Source: Geotrypetes seraphini (taxonomy: Eukaryota; Chordata; Amphibia; Gymnophiona; Dermophiidae). From it: DNA of 64,000 nt. The notes beneath the pieces are model-generated. The model saw only the letters and a program-made list of their open reading frames with translations, searched no databases and was not told the DNA's origin. The position numbers and the translations under genes were made by a program. Location: NCBI RefSeq assembly GCF_902459505.1, contig NC_047095.1, forward strand, positions 118,049,380 through 118,113,379. Reading direction: 5' to 3'. Below are positions 10,493 through 19,680 of this stretch, in pieces. How positions within the stretch are numbered: the first letter of the stretch is position 1; each line of letters opens with the position of its first letter.

Positions 10493-11460
10493 CAAGGCTG
10501 CCCTGTGAACTTCTAAAAGCTAAGTTACCATTTCATATTCTGCTCTTTTCACTGGTTTTCAGCATTATATCTGCTTAATTTCTCTTCTCCTCCCTGTTTC
10601 TTACTAAAAAAAAAATATAAAAAAGCACAAAAAAATCCTTCTCTTTCCTCTGTTAAATCTTATTTCTTCTTCCTGCAGTTTTGTTTAAAATACTGTGTTT
10701 TAGGTGGTATAGAGCCTATATTTCTGGTGTCTGTGGCTCAGGGGGACTAAAGTAGGGAAAATCCTGTTATAAATCCTGTGTTTTAGGGTAGCACTGATAG
10801 AACCTGCGTTTTTGTTTAAAATACTGTGTTTTAGGTGGTATAGAGCCTATATTTCTGGTGTCTGTGGCTCAGGGGGACTAAAGTAGGGAAAATCCTGTTA
10901 TAAATCCTGTGTTTTAGGGTAGCACTGATAGAACCTGCGTTTTTGTTTAAAATACTGTGTTTTAGGTGGTATAGAGCTGATATTTCTGGTGCCTGTGGCT
11001 CAGGGTGACTAAAGTAGGGAAAATCCTGTTATAAATCCTGTGTTTAGGGTAGCACTGATAGAACCTGCATTTTTGTTTAAAATACTGTGTTTTAGGTGGT
11101 ATAGAGCCTATATTTCTGTCTTACCAGTATTCAGCCATTGTTTTCTGCTGATTAGGTGGAGAAGGGAGGGGTTCTGTTTTACTTCTAAGGTTAATTGCAT
11201 TATCTTTGGGACATTGCTGAAACAAGGCTGCCCTGTGAACTTCTAAAAGCTAAGTTACCATTTCATATTCTGCTCTTTTCACTGGTTTTCAGCATTATAT
11301 CTGCTTAATTTCTCTTCTCCTCCCTGTTTCTTACTAAAAAAAAAATATAAAAAAGCACAAAAAAATCCTTCTCTTTCCTCTGTTAAATCTTATTTCTTCT
11401 TCCTGCAGTTTTGTTTAAAATACTGTGTTTTAGGTGGTATAGAGCCTATATTTCTGCCTT
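10493..11460 (+). repeat. CR1 5' UTR tandem monomers
   Basis: Two kinds of blocks. Block A (about 195 bp, ggctgccctgtgaacttc to tcttcttcctgcag) is present at 10493-10676 and again, apparently identical, at 11224-11408. Block B is a 130-131-bp unit starting ttgtttaaaatactgtg, at 10681, 10812, 10943 and 11073, with a last start at 11411. The order is A-B-B-B-B'-A-B'. This looks like the promoter-monomer architecture known from some L1 families, here in a CR1 element. Confidence 0.85.
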
Positions 11461-11550
11461 ACTAGTAGTCTTACTTATAGTCCCACCAACCCCAGGGACC
11501 ACTATTCATATATAGAGACCCATATAATCAGGACTTCACAACCAATCAAG

Positions 11551-12480
11551 ATGACCTTTATTCTATGCAATCACTGTGGTGCTTTAATTCCAAGACATAC
11601 TATTTGGAGGCTTAAGGCTTGCCCCATCTGTCTTCAACTTGCCAGTATTAAGGAGGAGCTCTGCAAACTTAAACAGGAATTGAATACAATTAAAGCAGCT
11701 TCCATCATTCCACAAAATCATACCAACTTACCACCTCTACCTCAAAGAATAAAATAGCCCAGGAATAAATGGGTCACAGTAGGCTCAGGAAGACTGCGAC
11801 ATGTAACACAGAAACATCCACCTTCACTAATATTACCTCTACAGAATTCCTTCGCTCCACTAGTGCACTGCGATACTCAGGAAAACAGAAGGGAGGTGGG
11901 ACTGGAACCAATGAAGGAAACTCAAGAGAACAAGAGCACCCTAAGTACAAATAAAAAAGCCAAAAACAGAAAACTATTACTGTTGGGGGATTCCATCATC
12001 AGAGGCATTAACCTTGGAACACAGGGCGAGGAGTCCAAAATAGTGAAATGTCTTCCAGGATCCTCAGCTACCAGGAGTTCCAGGCAAATACTGACTATAG
12101 TTAAGGAAGAAACTAAGGATTTTAACACTGATGTTGTTATCCATCTGGGAACAAATGACCTGGCCAACAACTCCACACTTGCAGCACAGAAAGCTTTTCG
12201 GGAGCTTGGTGAGGGCGTGAAACCTTTTGTAAAGACTTTAGCTTTTTCTGAAATACTGCCTGCATATGGAAAAGGAGAGCAAAGAGTGAAAAACACAGAG
12301 GACTTTAATAGATGGCTCAGAGCCTGGTGTCATCAAGAAGGCTTCAGGTACATAGGAGGATGGGGAAATACATGGAAGGACAAGAAGCTATATTGCACTG
12401 ATGGGCTACATATTACTACAGCAGGAAAAAGAAACCTTGCAGAGAAATTTAGACAATATTTTTCCAGGCATTTAAACTAG
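11551..12480 (+). pseudogene. CR1 ORF1: zinc-finger-like and SGNH esterase
   Basis: The ORF1 protein of CR1 elements binds RNA and carries an esterase domain. The N-terminal part (11551-11757) reads MTFILCNHCGALI with a second CPICLQL pair, which could bind zinc, then a charged helix SIKEELCKLKQELNTI that may form a coiled coil. The second part (frame from 11863 to 12480) is an SGNH hydrolase: block I is LLLGDSIIRG with the Ser nucleophile, block III is VIHLGTNDLANN, and block V is DGLHITTAGK with Asp and His. The two parts are in different frames and separated by a stop near 11755, so this copy does not encode one continuous ORF1. Confidence 0.8.
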
Positions 12481-12659
12481 AAGGTGGGGGTGGTGTATGT
12501 ACGAAGGACAATTATAAAGACCACCCCCGGCAAAAGAAAAGATGTGATAGTAGTAAAGGCTGCAACATAAGCAATATCAGCAACTCATTTCTTAGTATTG
12601 CAACGGAAAGTGAAACGACACAAAAATCCATACGAAGAAGGAGATTATCGCTGAAAAAT

Positions 12660-15417
12660 AGCTGGAAAGCGATGACCACAAATGCTCGCAGTCTAAGCAA
12701 CAAAGTTCATGATCTGCAAGCCCTGATATTAGAGGCAGATCTAGATATTGTTGCTATCACAGAGACATGATTCAGTGAATCACATGGATGGGATGCAAAC
12801 ATACCGGGATATAATCTTTTTAGGAAGGACAGAGATGGTCATAAAGGTGGAGGAGTAGCTCTCTATGTAAAGATCAATATCCAAGCGACCGAAATGCAAG
12901 GAACCTGGGGAGAGGAAGAAGCGATATGGATTGCTCTGAAAAGAGAAGATGGAACTTCTATCTACGTGGGTGTAGTCTACAGACCTCCGACTCAATCGCA
13001 GCAAATTGATAAGGATCTGATTGTGGATATCCAAAAGTTTGGAAGGAAAGAGGAGGTTCTGCTGTTGGGAGATTTCAACCTGCCGGATGCGGACTGGAAT
13101 GTTCCGTCTGCGGAATCGGAAAGAAGTAGGGAGATTGTGGATGCCTTTCAAGAGGCTCTGCTCAGACAAATGGTGACGGAACCCACAAGGGAAAAAGCGA
13201 TATTGGATCTGGTCCTCACAAATGGAGAGAGTATCTCTAATGTTCGAGTGGGTGCTCACCTGGGTAGTAGCGATCATCAAACGGTTTGGTTTGATATAAC
13301 GGCTAAAGTGGAGAGCGGCCGCACGATACTTAAAGTCCTAGATTTCAAACGTACGGACTTTAATGCAATGGGAAAGTACCTGAAGAAAGAGCTGTTAGGA
13401 TGGGAGGACATAAGAGAAGTGGAAAGACAGTGGTCTAAGCTGAAAGGAGCGATAAAAATGGCTACGGACCTTTATGTGAAGAAAATCAATAAAAACAAAA
13501 GAAAAAGGAAGCCGATATGGTTCTCCAACCTAGTGGCTGAGAAAATAAAGGCGAAAGAGTTGGCGTTCATGAAATATAAAAAAACCCAAGAAGAGGAGAG
13601 CAGAAAGGACTACAGGGTGAAACTGAAAGAAGCCAAGAGAGAGATACGTTTGGCGAAGGCACAGGCGGAAGAACAAATGGCTAAAAATGTAAAAAAGGGA
13701 GATAAAATTTTTTTCAGATATATTAGTGAAAGGAGGAAGATAAAAAATGGAATTGCTAGGCTAAAAGATGCTGGGAACAAATATGTGGAGAGTGATGAGG
13801 AGAAAGCAAATGTGCTAAACAAATACTTCTGTTCTGTGTTCACAGAAGAAAATCCTGGAGAAGGACCGAGATTGTCCGGCAAAGTTACACGAGAAAATGG
13901 AGTAGATTCTGCGCCGTTCACGGAGGAGGGTGTTTATGAGCAACTTGAAAAACTGAAGGTGGACAAAGCGATGGGACCAGACGGGATCCACCCCAGGATA
14001 CTAAGGGAACTCAGAGAGGTTCTGGCGAGTCCTATTAAAGACTTGTTCAACAAATCTCTGGAGACGGGAGTGATTCCTGGGGATTGGAGGAGAGCGGATG
14101 TGGTCCCTATTCATAAAAGTGGTCACAGGGATGAAGCAGGAAACTACAGGCCGGTGAGCCTCACTTCAGTTGTTGGAAAAATAATGGAAGTGTTGCTGAA
14201 AGAAAGGATAGTGTATTTCCTTGAATCTAATGGGTTACAGGATCCGAGGCAACATGGCTTTACAAAAGGTAAATCGTGCCAAACGAACCTGATTGAATTT
14301 TTTGATTGGGTGACCAGAGAGCTGGATCGAGGACATATGCTAGATGTAATTTATTTGGATTTCAGCAAGGCCTTTGATCCAGTTCCTCATAGGAGGCTGT
14401 TGAACAAACTTGAAGGGCTAAAGTTAGGACCCAAAGTGGTGAACTGGGTCAGAAACTGGCTGTCGGACAGACGCCAGAGGGTGGTGGTTAATGGAAGTCG
14501 CTCGAAGGAAGGAAAGGTGACTAGTGGAGTCCCTCAGGGTTCGGTGCTGGGGCCAATCCTGTTCAATATGTATGTAAGTGACATTGCTGAAGGGTTAGAA
14601 GGAAAAGTGTGCCTTTTTGCAGATGATACCAAGATTTGTAACAGTAGACACCGAAGAGGGAGTGGAAAATATGAAAAAGGATCTGCAAAAGTTAGAGGAA
14701 TGGTCTAATGCCTGGCAACTAAAATTCAATGCAAAGAAATGCAGAGTAATGCATTTGGGGATTAATAATAGGAAGGAACCGTATATGCTGGGAGGAGAGA
14801 AGCTGATATGCACGGACGGGGAGAGGGACCTCGGGGTGATAGTGTCCGAAGATCTAAAGGCGAAAAAACAGTGTGACAAGGCAGTGGCTGCTGCCAGAAG
14901 GATTCTGGGCTGTATAAAGAGAGGCGTAGTCAGTAGAAGAAAGAAGGTGTTGATGCCCCTGTACAGGTCATTGGTGAGGCCCCACTTGGAGTATTGTGTT
15001 CAGTTTTGGAGACCGTATCTGGCGAAAGACGTAAGAAGACTTGAGGCGGTCCAGAGGAGGGCGACGAAAATGATAGGAGGCTTGCACCAGAAGACATATG
15101 AGGAGAGACTGGAAGCCCTGAATATGTATACCCTAGAGGAAAGGAGAGACAGGGGAGATATGATTCAGACATTCAAATACTTAAAGGGTATTAACGTAGA
15201 ACAAAATCTTTTCCAGAGAAAGGAAAATGGTAAAACCAGAGGACATAATTTGAGGTTGAGGGGTGGTAGATTCAGGGGCAATGTTAGGAAATTCTACTTT
15301 ACGGAGAGGGTGGTGGATGCCTGGAATGCGCTCCCGGGAGAGGTGGTGGAGAGTAAAACTGTGACTGAGATCAAAGAAGCGTGGGATGAACACAGAAGAT
15401 TTAGAATCAGAAAATAA
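12660..15417 (+). pseudogene. CR1 ORF2: endonuclease and reverse transcriptase
   Basis: ORF2 makes the protein that nicks the target and copies the RNA. The endonuclease spans about 12670-13310: NARSLSNKVHDLQ, DIVAITET, the GDFNLPD metal site and SDHQTVWFDI at its end. The RT spans about 13930-14650: DKAMGPDGIHPRIL, NYRPVSLTSVVGKIMEVLL, QHGFTKGKSCQTNL, YLDFSKAFDPVPH, GVPQGSVLGPILF and the catalytic FADD. The C-terminal region runs to 15417 ([48 protein letters not shown]). Two defects are visible: an in-frame TGA at 12768-12770, where the family has Trp after ITET, and a frameshift near 14640, just after FADD. Confidence 0.88.
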
Positions 15418-15627
15418 TATTAAAGATTGAACTAGGCCAGTTACTGGGCAGACTTGTACGGTCTGTGTCTGTGTATGGCCGTTTGGAGGAGGATGGGCAG
15501 GGGAGGGCTTCAATGGCTGGGAGGGTGTAGATGGGCTGGAGTAAGTCTTAACAGAGATTTCGGCAGTTGGAACCCAAGCACAGTACCGGGTAAAGCTTTG
15601 GATTCTCGCCCAGAAATAGCTAAGAAG

Positions 15628-15658
<31 letters not shown>

Positions 15659-15784
15659 TTAAATTGAATCAGGTTGGGCAGACTGGATGGACCATTCGGG
15701 TCTTTATCTGCCGTCATCTACTATGTTACTATGTTACTATGTAAAAATGTTAGAATGCACAGAAATACTGTTGACGTTGAATTA

Positions 15785-15945
15785 CTACTACTATTTATCC
15801 CTTAGAGGGTAAAGCCAAGGGAACCTGTCACCAGGAGTGGGATCCCTAGGATAGTAGACTTGGGGGTGGGTCAGCAGAGTGGGCAGACCTGATGGGCTAG
15901 GGCCCTTATCTGCCGTCATCTTCTATGTTTCTATGTTTACAACAT
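15785..15945 (+). mobile_element. CR1 3' end fragment
   Basis: Contains gcagacctgatgggctaggg and ttatctgccgtcatcttctatg with a ttctatgttt tail, the same 3' end as the full-length CR1 but truncated and more diverged. It begins directly after that element's tail region. Confidence 0.7.
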
Positions 15946-15961
15946 ATTAATATTATTAATA

Positions 15962-16850
15962 GTGTGTGGCACAGGGCTTAGAGCTACAGCCCCAGCACCC
16001 TGAAGCTGTGGGTTCAAATCCCTCGCCTCTCCTTATGACCCTGGACAAGTCACTTTAATCCCCTAGATCAGTGTTCTTCAACCACCGGTCCATGGACCAG
16101 TGCCGGTCCACAGAAATTTCCTGCAAGTCCACAGGGCCAGCACGTGCATCAGGCCCAAAACAGTGTTCTTCAACCGCCAGTCCACGGTGCGATCGATGCG
16201 GCGTTACCTTCGAGCCAGCTCCCTCTTCCTGATTCAGTGCACAAAGCCACAGACAGTGGCTCCTACAGGCCTGAACTGGAAGCCTTCTCTCTGACGTTGC
16301 AACGTCAGTGGGAAGGCTTCCAGATGAGGCACGGGACGTGCAAGGTGCAATTAGTACTATTATGGGGCGGGGTCTGGGGTGGAGATTGGGTAGAGATGGG
16401 CGGGGTCTGGCCCACGACTTAGCCCAGTGTTCTTCAACCACCGGTCCACGGACTGCTGCCGGTCCACAGAATAATTCTTTTATTTTTGCCGGTCCATAGG
16501 TGTAAAAAGGTTGAAAAACACTGCTCTAGAATGTTGCTACTTATGGTTTTAAAGTGTTTGAGGCTTGTGCAGATGAGGACAGAGCTTAGGCATTAGTGGA
16601 ATGAGGCATTATGACATCACAATCTAAGCTCTAGAACAGTGATCTTCAACCATCGGTCCACGGATCGATGCCGGTCCACAGAATAATTCTTTTATTTCTG
16701 CCGGTCCATAGGTGTAAAAAGGTTGAAAAACAGTGCACTAGATAGAGTTTGAGCCCACTGGGACAAATAGGGAAATATGATAAAAGTACCTGAATGTAAA
16801 ACCACTTGGGATATAAGTGGTATATAAATAATAAATGTAGTTTTAGGGCC
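15962..16850 (+). mobile_element. tRNA-derived SINE split by hAT elements
   Basis: The head has a Pol III A box-like stretch (tggcacagggcttagagc) and a B box (gggttcaaatccc, about 16010-16022). It continues into gaccctggacaagtcacttt, then is cut at 16068 by hAT material. The body resumes at 16744 (gtttgagcccactgggacaa) and ends near 16850 with gggatataagtggtatataa, an L2-like tail. The order of parts is that of one SINE interrupted by insertions. Confidence 0.7.
16069..16735. mobile_element. Cluster of hAT MITEs (CAGTGTTCTTCAACC type)
   Basis: Starts cagtgttcttcaaccacc and ends ggttgaaaaacagtg, with flanks ccctagat and cactagat (7 of 8 matching), as expected of a hAT duplication in the SINE. 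Further starts lie at 16163, 16426 and 16638, and another end lies at about 16512-16526. Two or three related copies are therefore nested or joined. The pair ctctagaa at about 16527 and 16630 may be another duplication. Confidence 0.7.
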
Positions 16851-17060
16851 CCTTCTACAAGGCCATGGTAGCGAGTCCTAGTGCTGCAAACGCGGTGCAG
16901 CCGTGTTAGCGTTTTTTTATTGCTAGCTGTGGCGGTAAAAGCTCTGACGCTTATAGAATGCCTCTGAGTATTGGAACTTTTACCACCGTGGCTGGTGATA
17001 TAAAAAAAAAAAAAAAAAGCTAATGCAGCTTCATAAAGGAGGGGGGTGGGACAATTTGTT
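16851..17060. mobile_element. Palindromic MITE, outer type
   Basis: Left end ggggccccttctacaaggcc, inner pair gctctgacgcttatagaat with ggaacttttaccaccgtgg, right part gcttcataaaggaggggg. It is a diverged single copy of the outer palindromic element in the 4.5-6.1 kb array. Confidence 0.55.
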
Positions 17061-17268
17061 AAAAGGGACCCATATTTACAAAGGTGGTATATCTTCCAAG
17101 CTGGATCAACCAGGGGATGCTTACTTGGAATCTTTCCAGCTACATGATAGTATTGTTCTTTCACTGAGCCATCAGGGTGATTCTGTATAGCTCAATTAAA
17201 ATATTTTACTAGTTTGTTCTCTAGTGATAGTTAAAAATAAAAAAGTTGCACATCGGCTACGTTTAAAA

Positions 17269-17462
17269 CAGGGGTGTCCAATGTCGGTCCTCGAGGGCCG
17301 CAGTCCAGTCGGATTTTCAGGATTTCCCCAATGAATATACATGAGGTCTATTTGCATGCACTGCGTTCATTGTATGCTAATAGATCTCATGCATATTCAT
17401 TGGGGAAATCCTGAAAACCCGACTGGATTGCGGCCCTCGAGGACTGACATTGGACACCCCTG
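17269..17462. mobile_element. hAT MITE, 194 bp, with perfect 8-bp duplication
   Basis: Ends caggggtgtccaatgtcgg and its complement, ccgacat-type sequence closing in ttggacacccctg. The whole element is a foldback: cctcgagggccgcagtccag pairs with ctggattgcggccctcgagg. It is flanked by gtttaaaa at 17261-17268 and 17463-17470. The CAGGGGTGTCC terminus and 8-bp duplication identify the hAT superfamily. Confidence 0.93.
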
Positions 17463-17615
17463 GTTTAAAAGCATGAATTCCTTTCTACCCACTTCAAAGA
17501 TGGTGACTGAACAGAAATCTATTTTCTATCCTAGAATGTGTAGAGAGGTTGGGTTTTTTTTTTTTCTCTCTCTCTCTCTCTCTCTAAAACAGCCCTCCAT
17601 GTTTATTCCCCGCAG

Positions 17616-17815
17616 AGGCAGCAAGTCCCGAATGGAGCACAGCCCTGCAGGATTCCAGAGTGCTACACCCTTTGGCAGTTAACTTAGCACTGATTGTCCT
17701 ATTTGTACTGCAGCACAGCTTAATGGCCAGCCGCACAGTGAAGCAGTGGACCGTGATGTGCTTTGGGGTCCTGCAGAGATCCGTGTACGTCTTCTGTACT
17801 GCCCTCGCTTTACAG
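17616..17815 (+). CDS. NRM: Nurim, coding exon 2
   Basis: Encodes residues 52-118. The acceptor is a T/C-rich tract ending ccccgcag. The donor is TTACAG|GTAAG, phase 0. The protein reads [20 protein letters not shown] and then [37 protein letters not shown]. The FVxQHSLMA and FGVLQRSxYVxCTALALQ blocks match mammalian nurim almost residue by residue. Two membrane helices fall here. A (CT) run sits just upstream in the intron at about 17560-17586. Confidence 0.93.
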
Positions 17816-17905
17816 GTAAGGTCTTCTGTGTTTGACTTCAGTGCGTAGAGTGAAGTGTTAGACGATCTACCCTATATTCAGGCTCAAATCTGCTTCCTCT
17901 CACAG

Positions 17906-18082
17906 GTGTTGATGAGGTATTGGCAACCAGTGAAGCATGGCCCCTTCCTCTGGAATGCCTGTACAGAGCCTTGGGGCACCTGGATCTCCCTAATTTGCTT
18001 CATCCTTCACTTTGTTGCCTGGCTAGTCATCTGCAGTATTGTCCTCATCTTTGACTATGCTGAGCTGATGGGCCTAAAGCAG
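17906..18082 (+). CDS. NRM: Nurim, coding exon 3
   Basis: Encodes residues 119-177, phase 0 on both sides (acceptor cctctcacag, donor AAGCAG|GTAAGG). The protein starts [19 protein letters not shown] and continues [19 protein letters not shown], then [16 protein letters not shown]. The MRYWxP, EPWxTWxxLxCFxLH and [11 protein letters not shown] blocks are diagnostic for nurim. Two hydrophobic helices are predicted. Only a 90-bp intron separates it from exon 2, in contrast to the 13.3-kb and 8.3-kb introns on either side. Confidence 0.95.
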
Positions 18083-18144
18083 GTAAGGAGAAAGGAACCA
18101 GCCTCCGCTGCCCTTTGACAGCAAAGATCTCTCATTTTTGAATA

Positions 18145-18566
18145 CACTTCCCCTCCCCATTCGCGGTTTCTGCACTCGCAATTTCACATAATTGCGATTT
18201 TTTTCTGGGGAGGGGGAAATACTGCCTCCTTCCCGGCCTTACCTGGTGGTCTAGAGGGCTTTCGGGGCAGGAACAATCTTCCTACATTCCTGCCCCCTGC
18301 AGATCGCCATGAGAAAATGGCTGTAGGGAGTTCCCGACGTAGTCTCGAGAGACTAAGGGAACTCACAGCAGCCATTTCCTCATGGCGATCTGCACGGGGC
18401 AGGAGCGTAGGAAGATCGCTTCTGCCCCAAAAGCCCTCTAGACCACCAGGTAAGGCCGGGAAGGCGGCAGGGAAGTGGGGGTGGGCCAGAGCCGGATAAT
18501 CGCGGTTTTTCGCCATTCGCGGTCCGGCTCTGCCCGTATCCCCCCCCGAATAACGAGGGAGAAGTG
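18145..18566. mobile_element. Tigger-like (Tc1/mariner superfamily) MITE
   Basis: The ends cacttcccctccccattcgc and, in complement, cacttctccctcgttattcg are inverted repeats. They are followed by the cgcggttt motif typical of Tigger/pogo ends. TA flanks both sides (18143-18144 and 18567-18568). Inside, 18215-18345 and 18350-18480 form a foldback (aaaatggctg with cagccatttc; gatcgccatgag with ctcatggcgatc). Confidence 0.8.
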
Positions 18567-18744
18567 TAGTAGAATAAGAGCTGTCACTTCTCCACCCTCA
18601 CTATCTGCCAATATGAGAGCCCCCATCTCCCTCCCCACTCCTTACTATCTGCCTCTTTTTCTAATGCCCGGACCTCCATGTTAGCTCCAAGCCCCCTGCT
18701 GCCGCCTTAGCGTTTTTCCACTTTCCACCCTTAACATCCGCTCC

Positions 18745-19498
18745 CTTCTAATTTTCAAGTTTATTAAATATACCACCAATCGGTAAATATTATCTCAGCA
18801 GTTTACAATATAATAAAATCAGGGAATTTGAAAAGAAAATTACAATCTTAAAAGCACAGTTTTAAAGTTAGACCTTCAATTGACAGTTTGTATCCACTAA
18901 TCTGTACAGCACTCTGCATTAATTTGATTTGATTTATTGACTTTGATATAACGCTTAACACTTTCCTAAAGTTTTATTAGGACCCATTAGTCTGGATTCA
19001 AGTTTCAAATGATTTCTGAAAAAGTTTTTTAGTTTTGACTTGAACTGCGACAAAACGGCATTAAAAAAATTCAAGTGGTAACTTGTTTCAAAGTACTTGT
19101 ATGGATCCTAAAACGCTGAAAATTGACAACCGAGTACACTTCAAAGCAGATCTGAGGATAGGATAGAACTGTTAATAAGTGGTTGTGGGAAGAACATAAG
19201 GAGCAAGTAGGTTGATAAGGTATCAAAACACGTGACAAGAGCAAAGGGAAACCTATTGATAAGGATATTGTACACCAGAGTTATTTTATAAGGAGCACTG
19301 GCTACCAATATCAACCAGGATACAGTTTTGTTTAAGTAATGGAGTAACATGATTGTGTCGTTTAACATTTTGTAATCAGTTTTGTAATCTCTGTTTTGAA
19401 CAGTTTTGTCTTTTTGTCTAAAACTGGTGAAAAAAAGTGTTGCAGTAGTCTGTGTCCTAGGAAAACAAGTTTCAGGTTTCAAGTGTAATAAATTTTGA
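18745..19498 (-). mobile_element. Old LINE 3' end, minus strand
   Basis: AT-rich sequence that reads on the plus strand as the complement of L2-like 3' UTRs (caagtttattaaatatacca, then ttgatttgatttattgac). A minus-strand frame over 19512-19141 has no clear domain. The DIRS element at 19499 is inserted into it. The family call is tentative. Confidence 0.4.
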
Positions 19499-19499
19499 T

Positions 19500-19680
19500 T
19501 ATCCCAGGACAAGCAGGCATGATATTCTCACATGTGGGGTGACGTCATCTACGGAGCCCCGATGCGGAAGCATTTTCAAGCAAACTTGATTGAAGATTTA
19601 AGTTTGCTCTGCTGCTCCACGCATGCGTGCCTTCCTGCTCCACTAGGGGGCGCATCCCTCTCGTGGTCTCCAGTTCAAAA
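19500..19680 (+). repeat. DIRS copy 1, left inverted terminal repeat
   Basis: Starts atcccaggacaagcaggc and runs through cgtggtctccagttca. Its complement occurs at 25093-25280 with few differences apart from the outermost 20-30 bp, which differ between the two ends as is usual in DIRS elements. Confidence 0.92.

Larger units (their letters stand above)
10480..15750 (+). mobile_element. Nearly full-length CR1 LINE
   Basis: Inserted in NRM intron 1 in the same sense as the gene. In order: a 5' UTR of repeated blocks (10.49-11.46 kb), ORF1 (11.55-12.48 kb), ORF2 with endonuclease, RT and C-terminal region (about 12.66-15.41 kb), and a 3' UTR ending in repeated ttactatg at 15.72-15.74 kb. Tandem short 3' tails instead of poly-A are typical of CR1. 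A long A-run at about 15629-15653 lies inside the 3' UTR. Few disruptions and long frames show that it is young. The left boundary is approximate: the first recognisable block starts at about 10493. Confidence 0.9.

Noticed and set aside
12894-14708. A 604-residue reverse-transcriptase frame as a host gene
   Set aside because: It is the endonuclease-RT part of a CR1 LINE with typical 5' and 3' structures.
15622-15660. Poly-A run as the 3' end of the CR1
   Set aside because: The CR1 3' UTR continues past it to the ttactatg tail. The run is an internal A-tract expansion.
16055-16499. Overlapping frames with Cys/Arg-rich sequence
   Set aside because: They lie within nested hAT MITEs and a SINE; no conserved motif.
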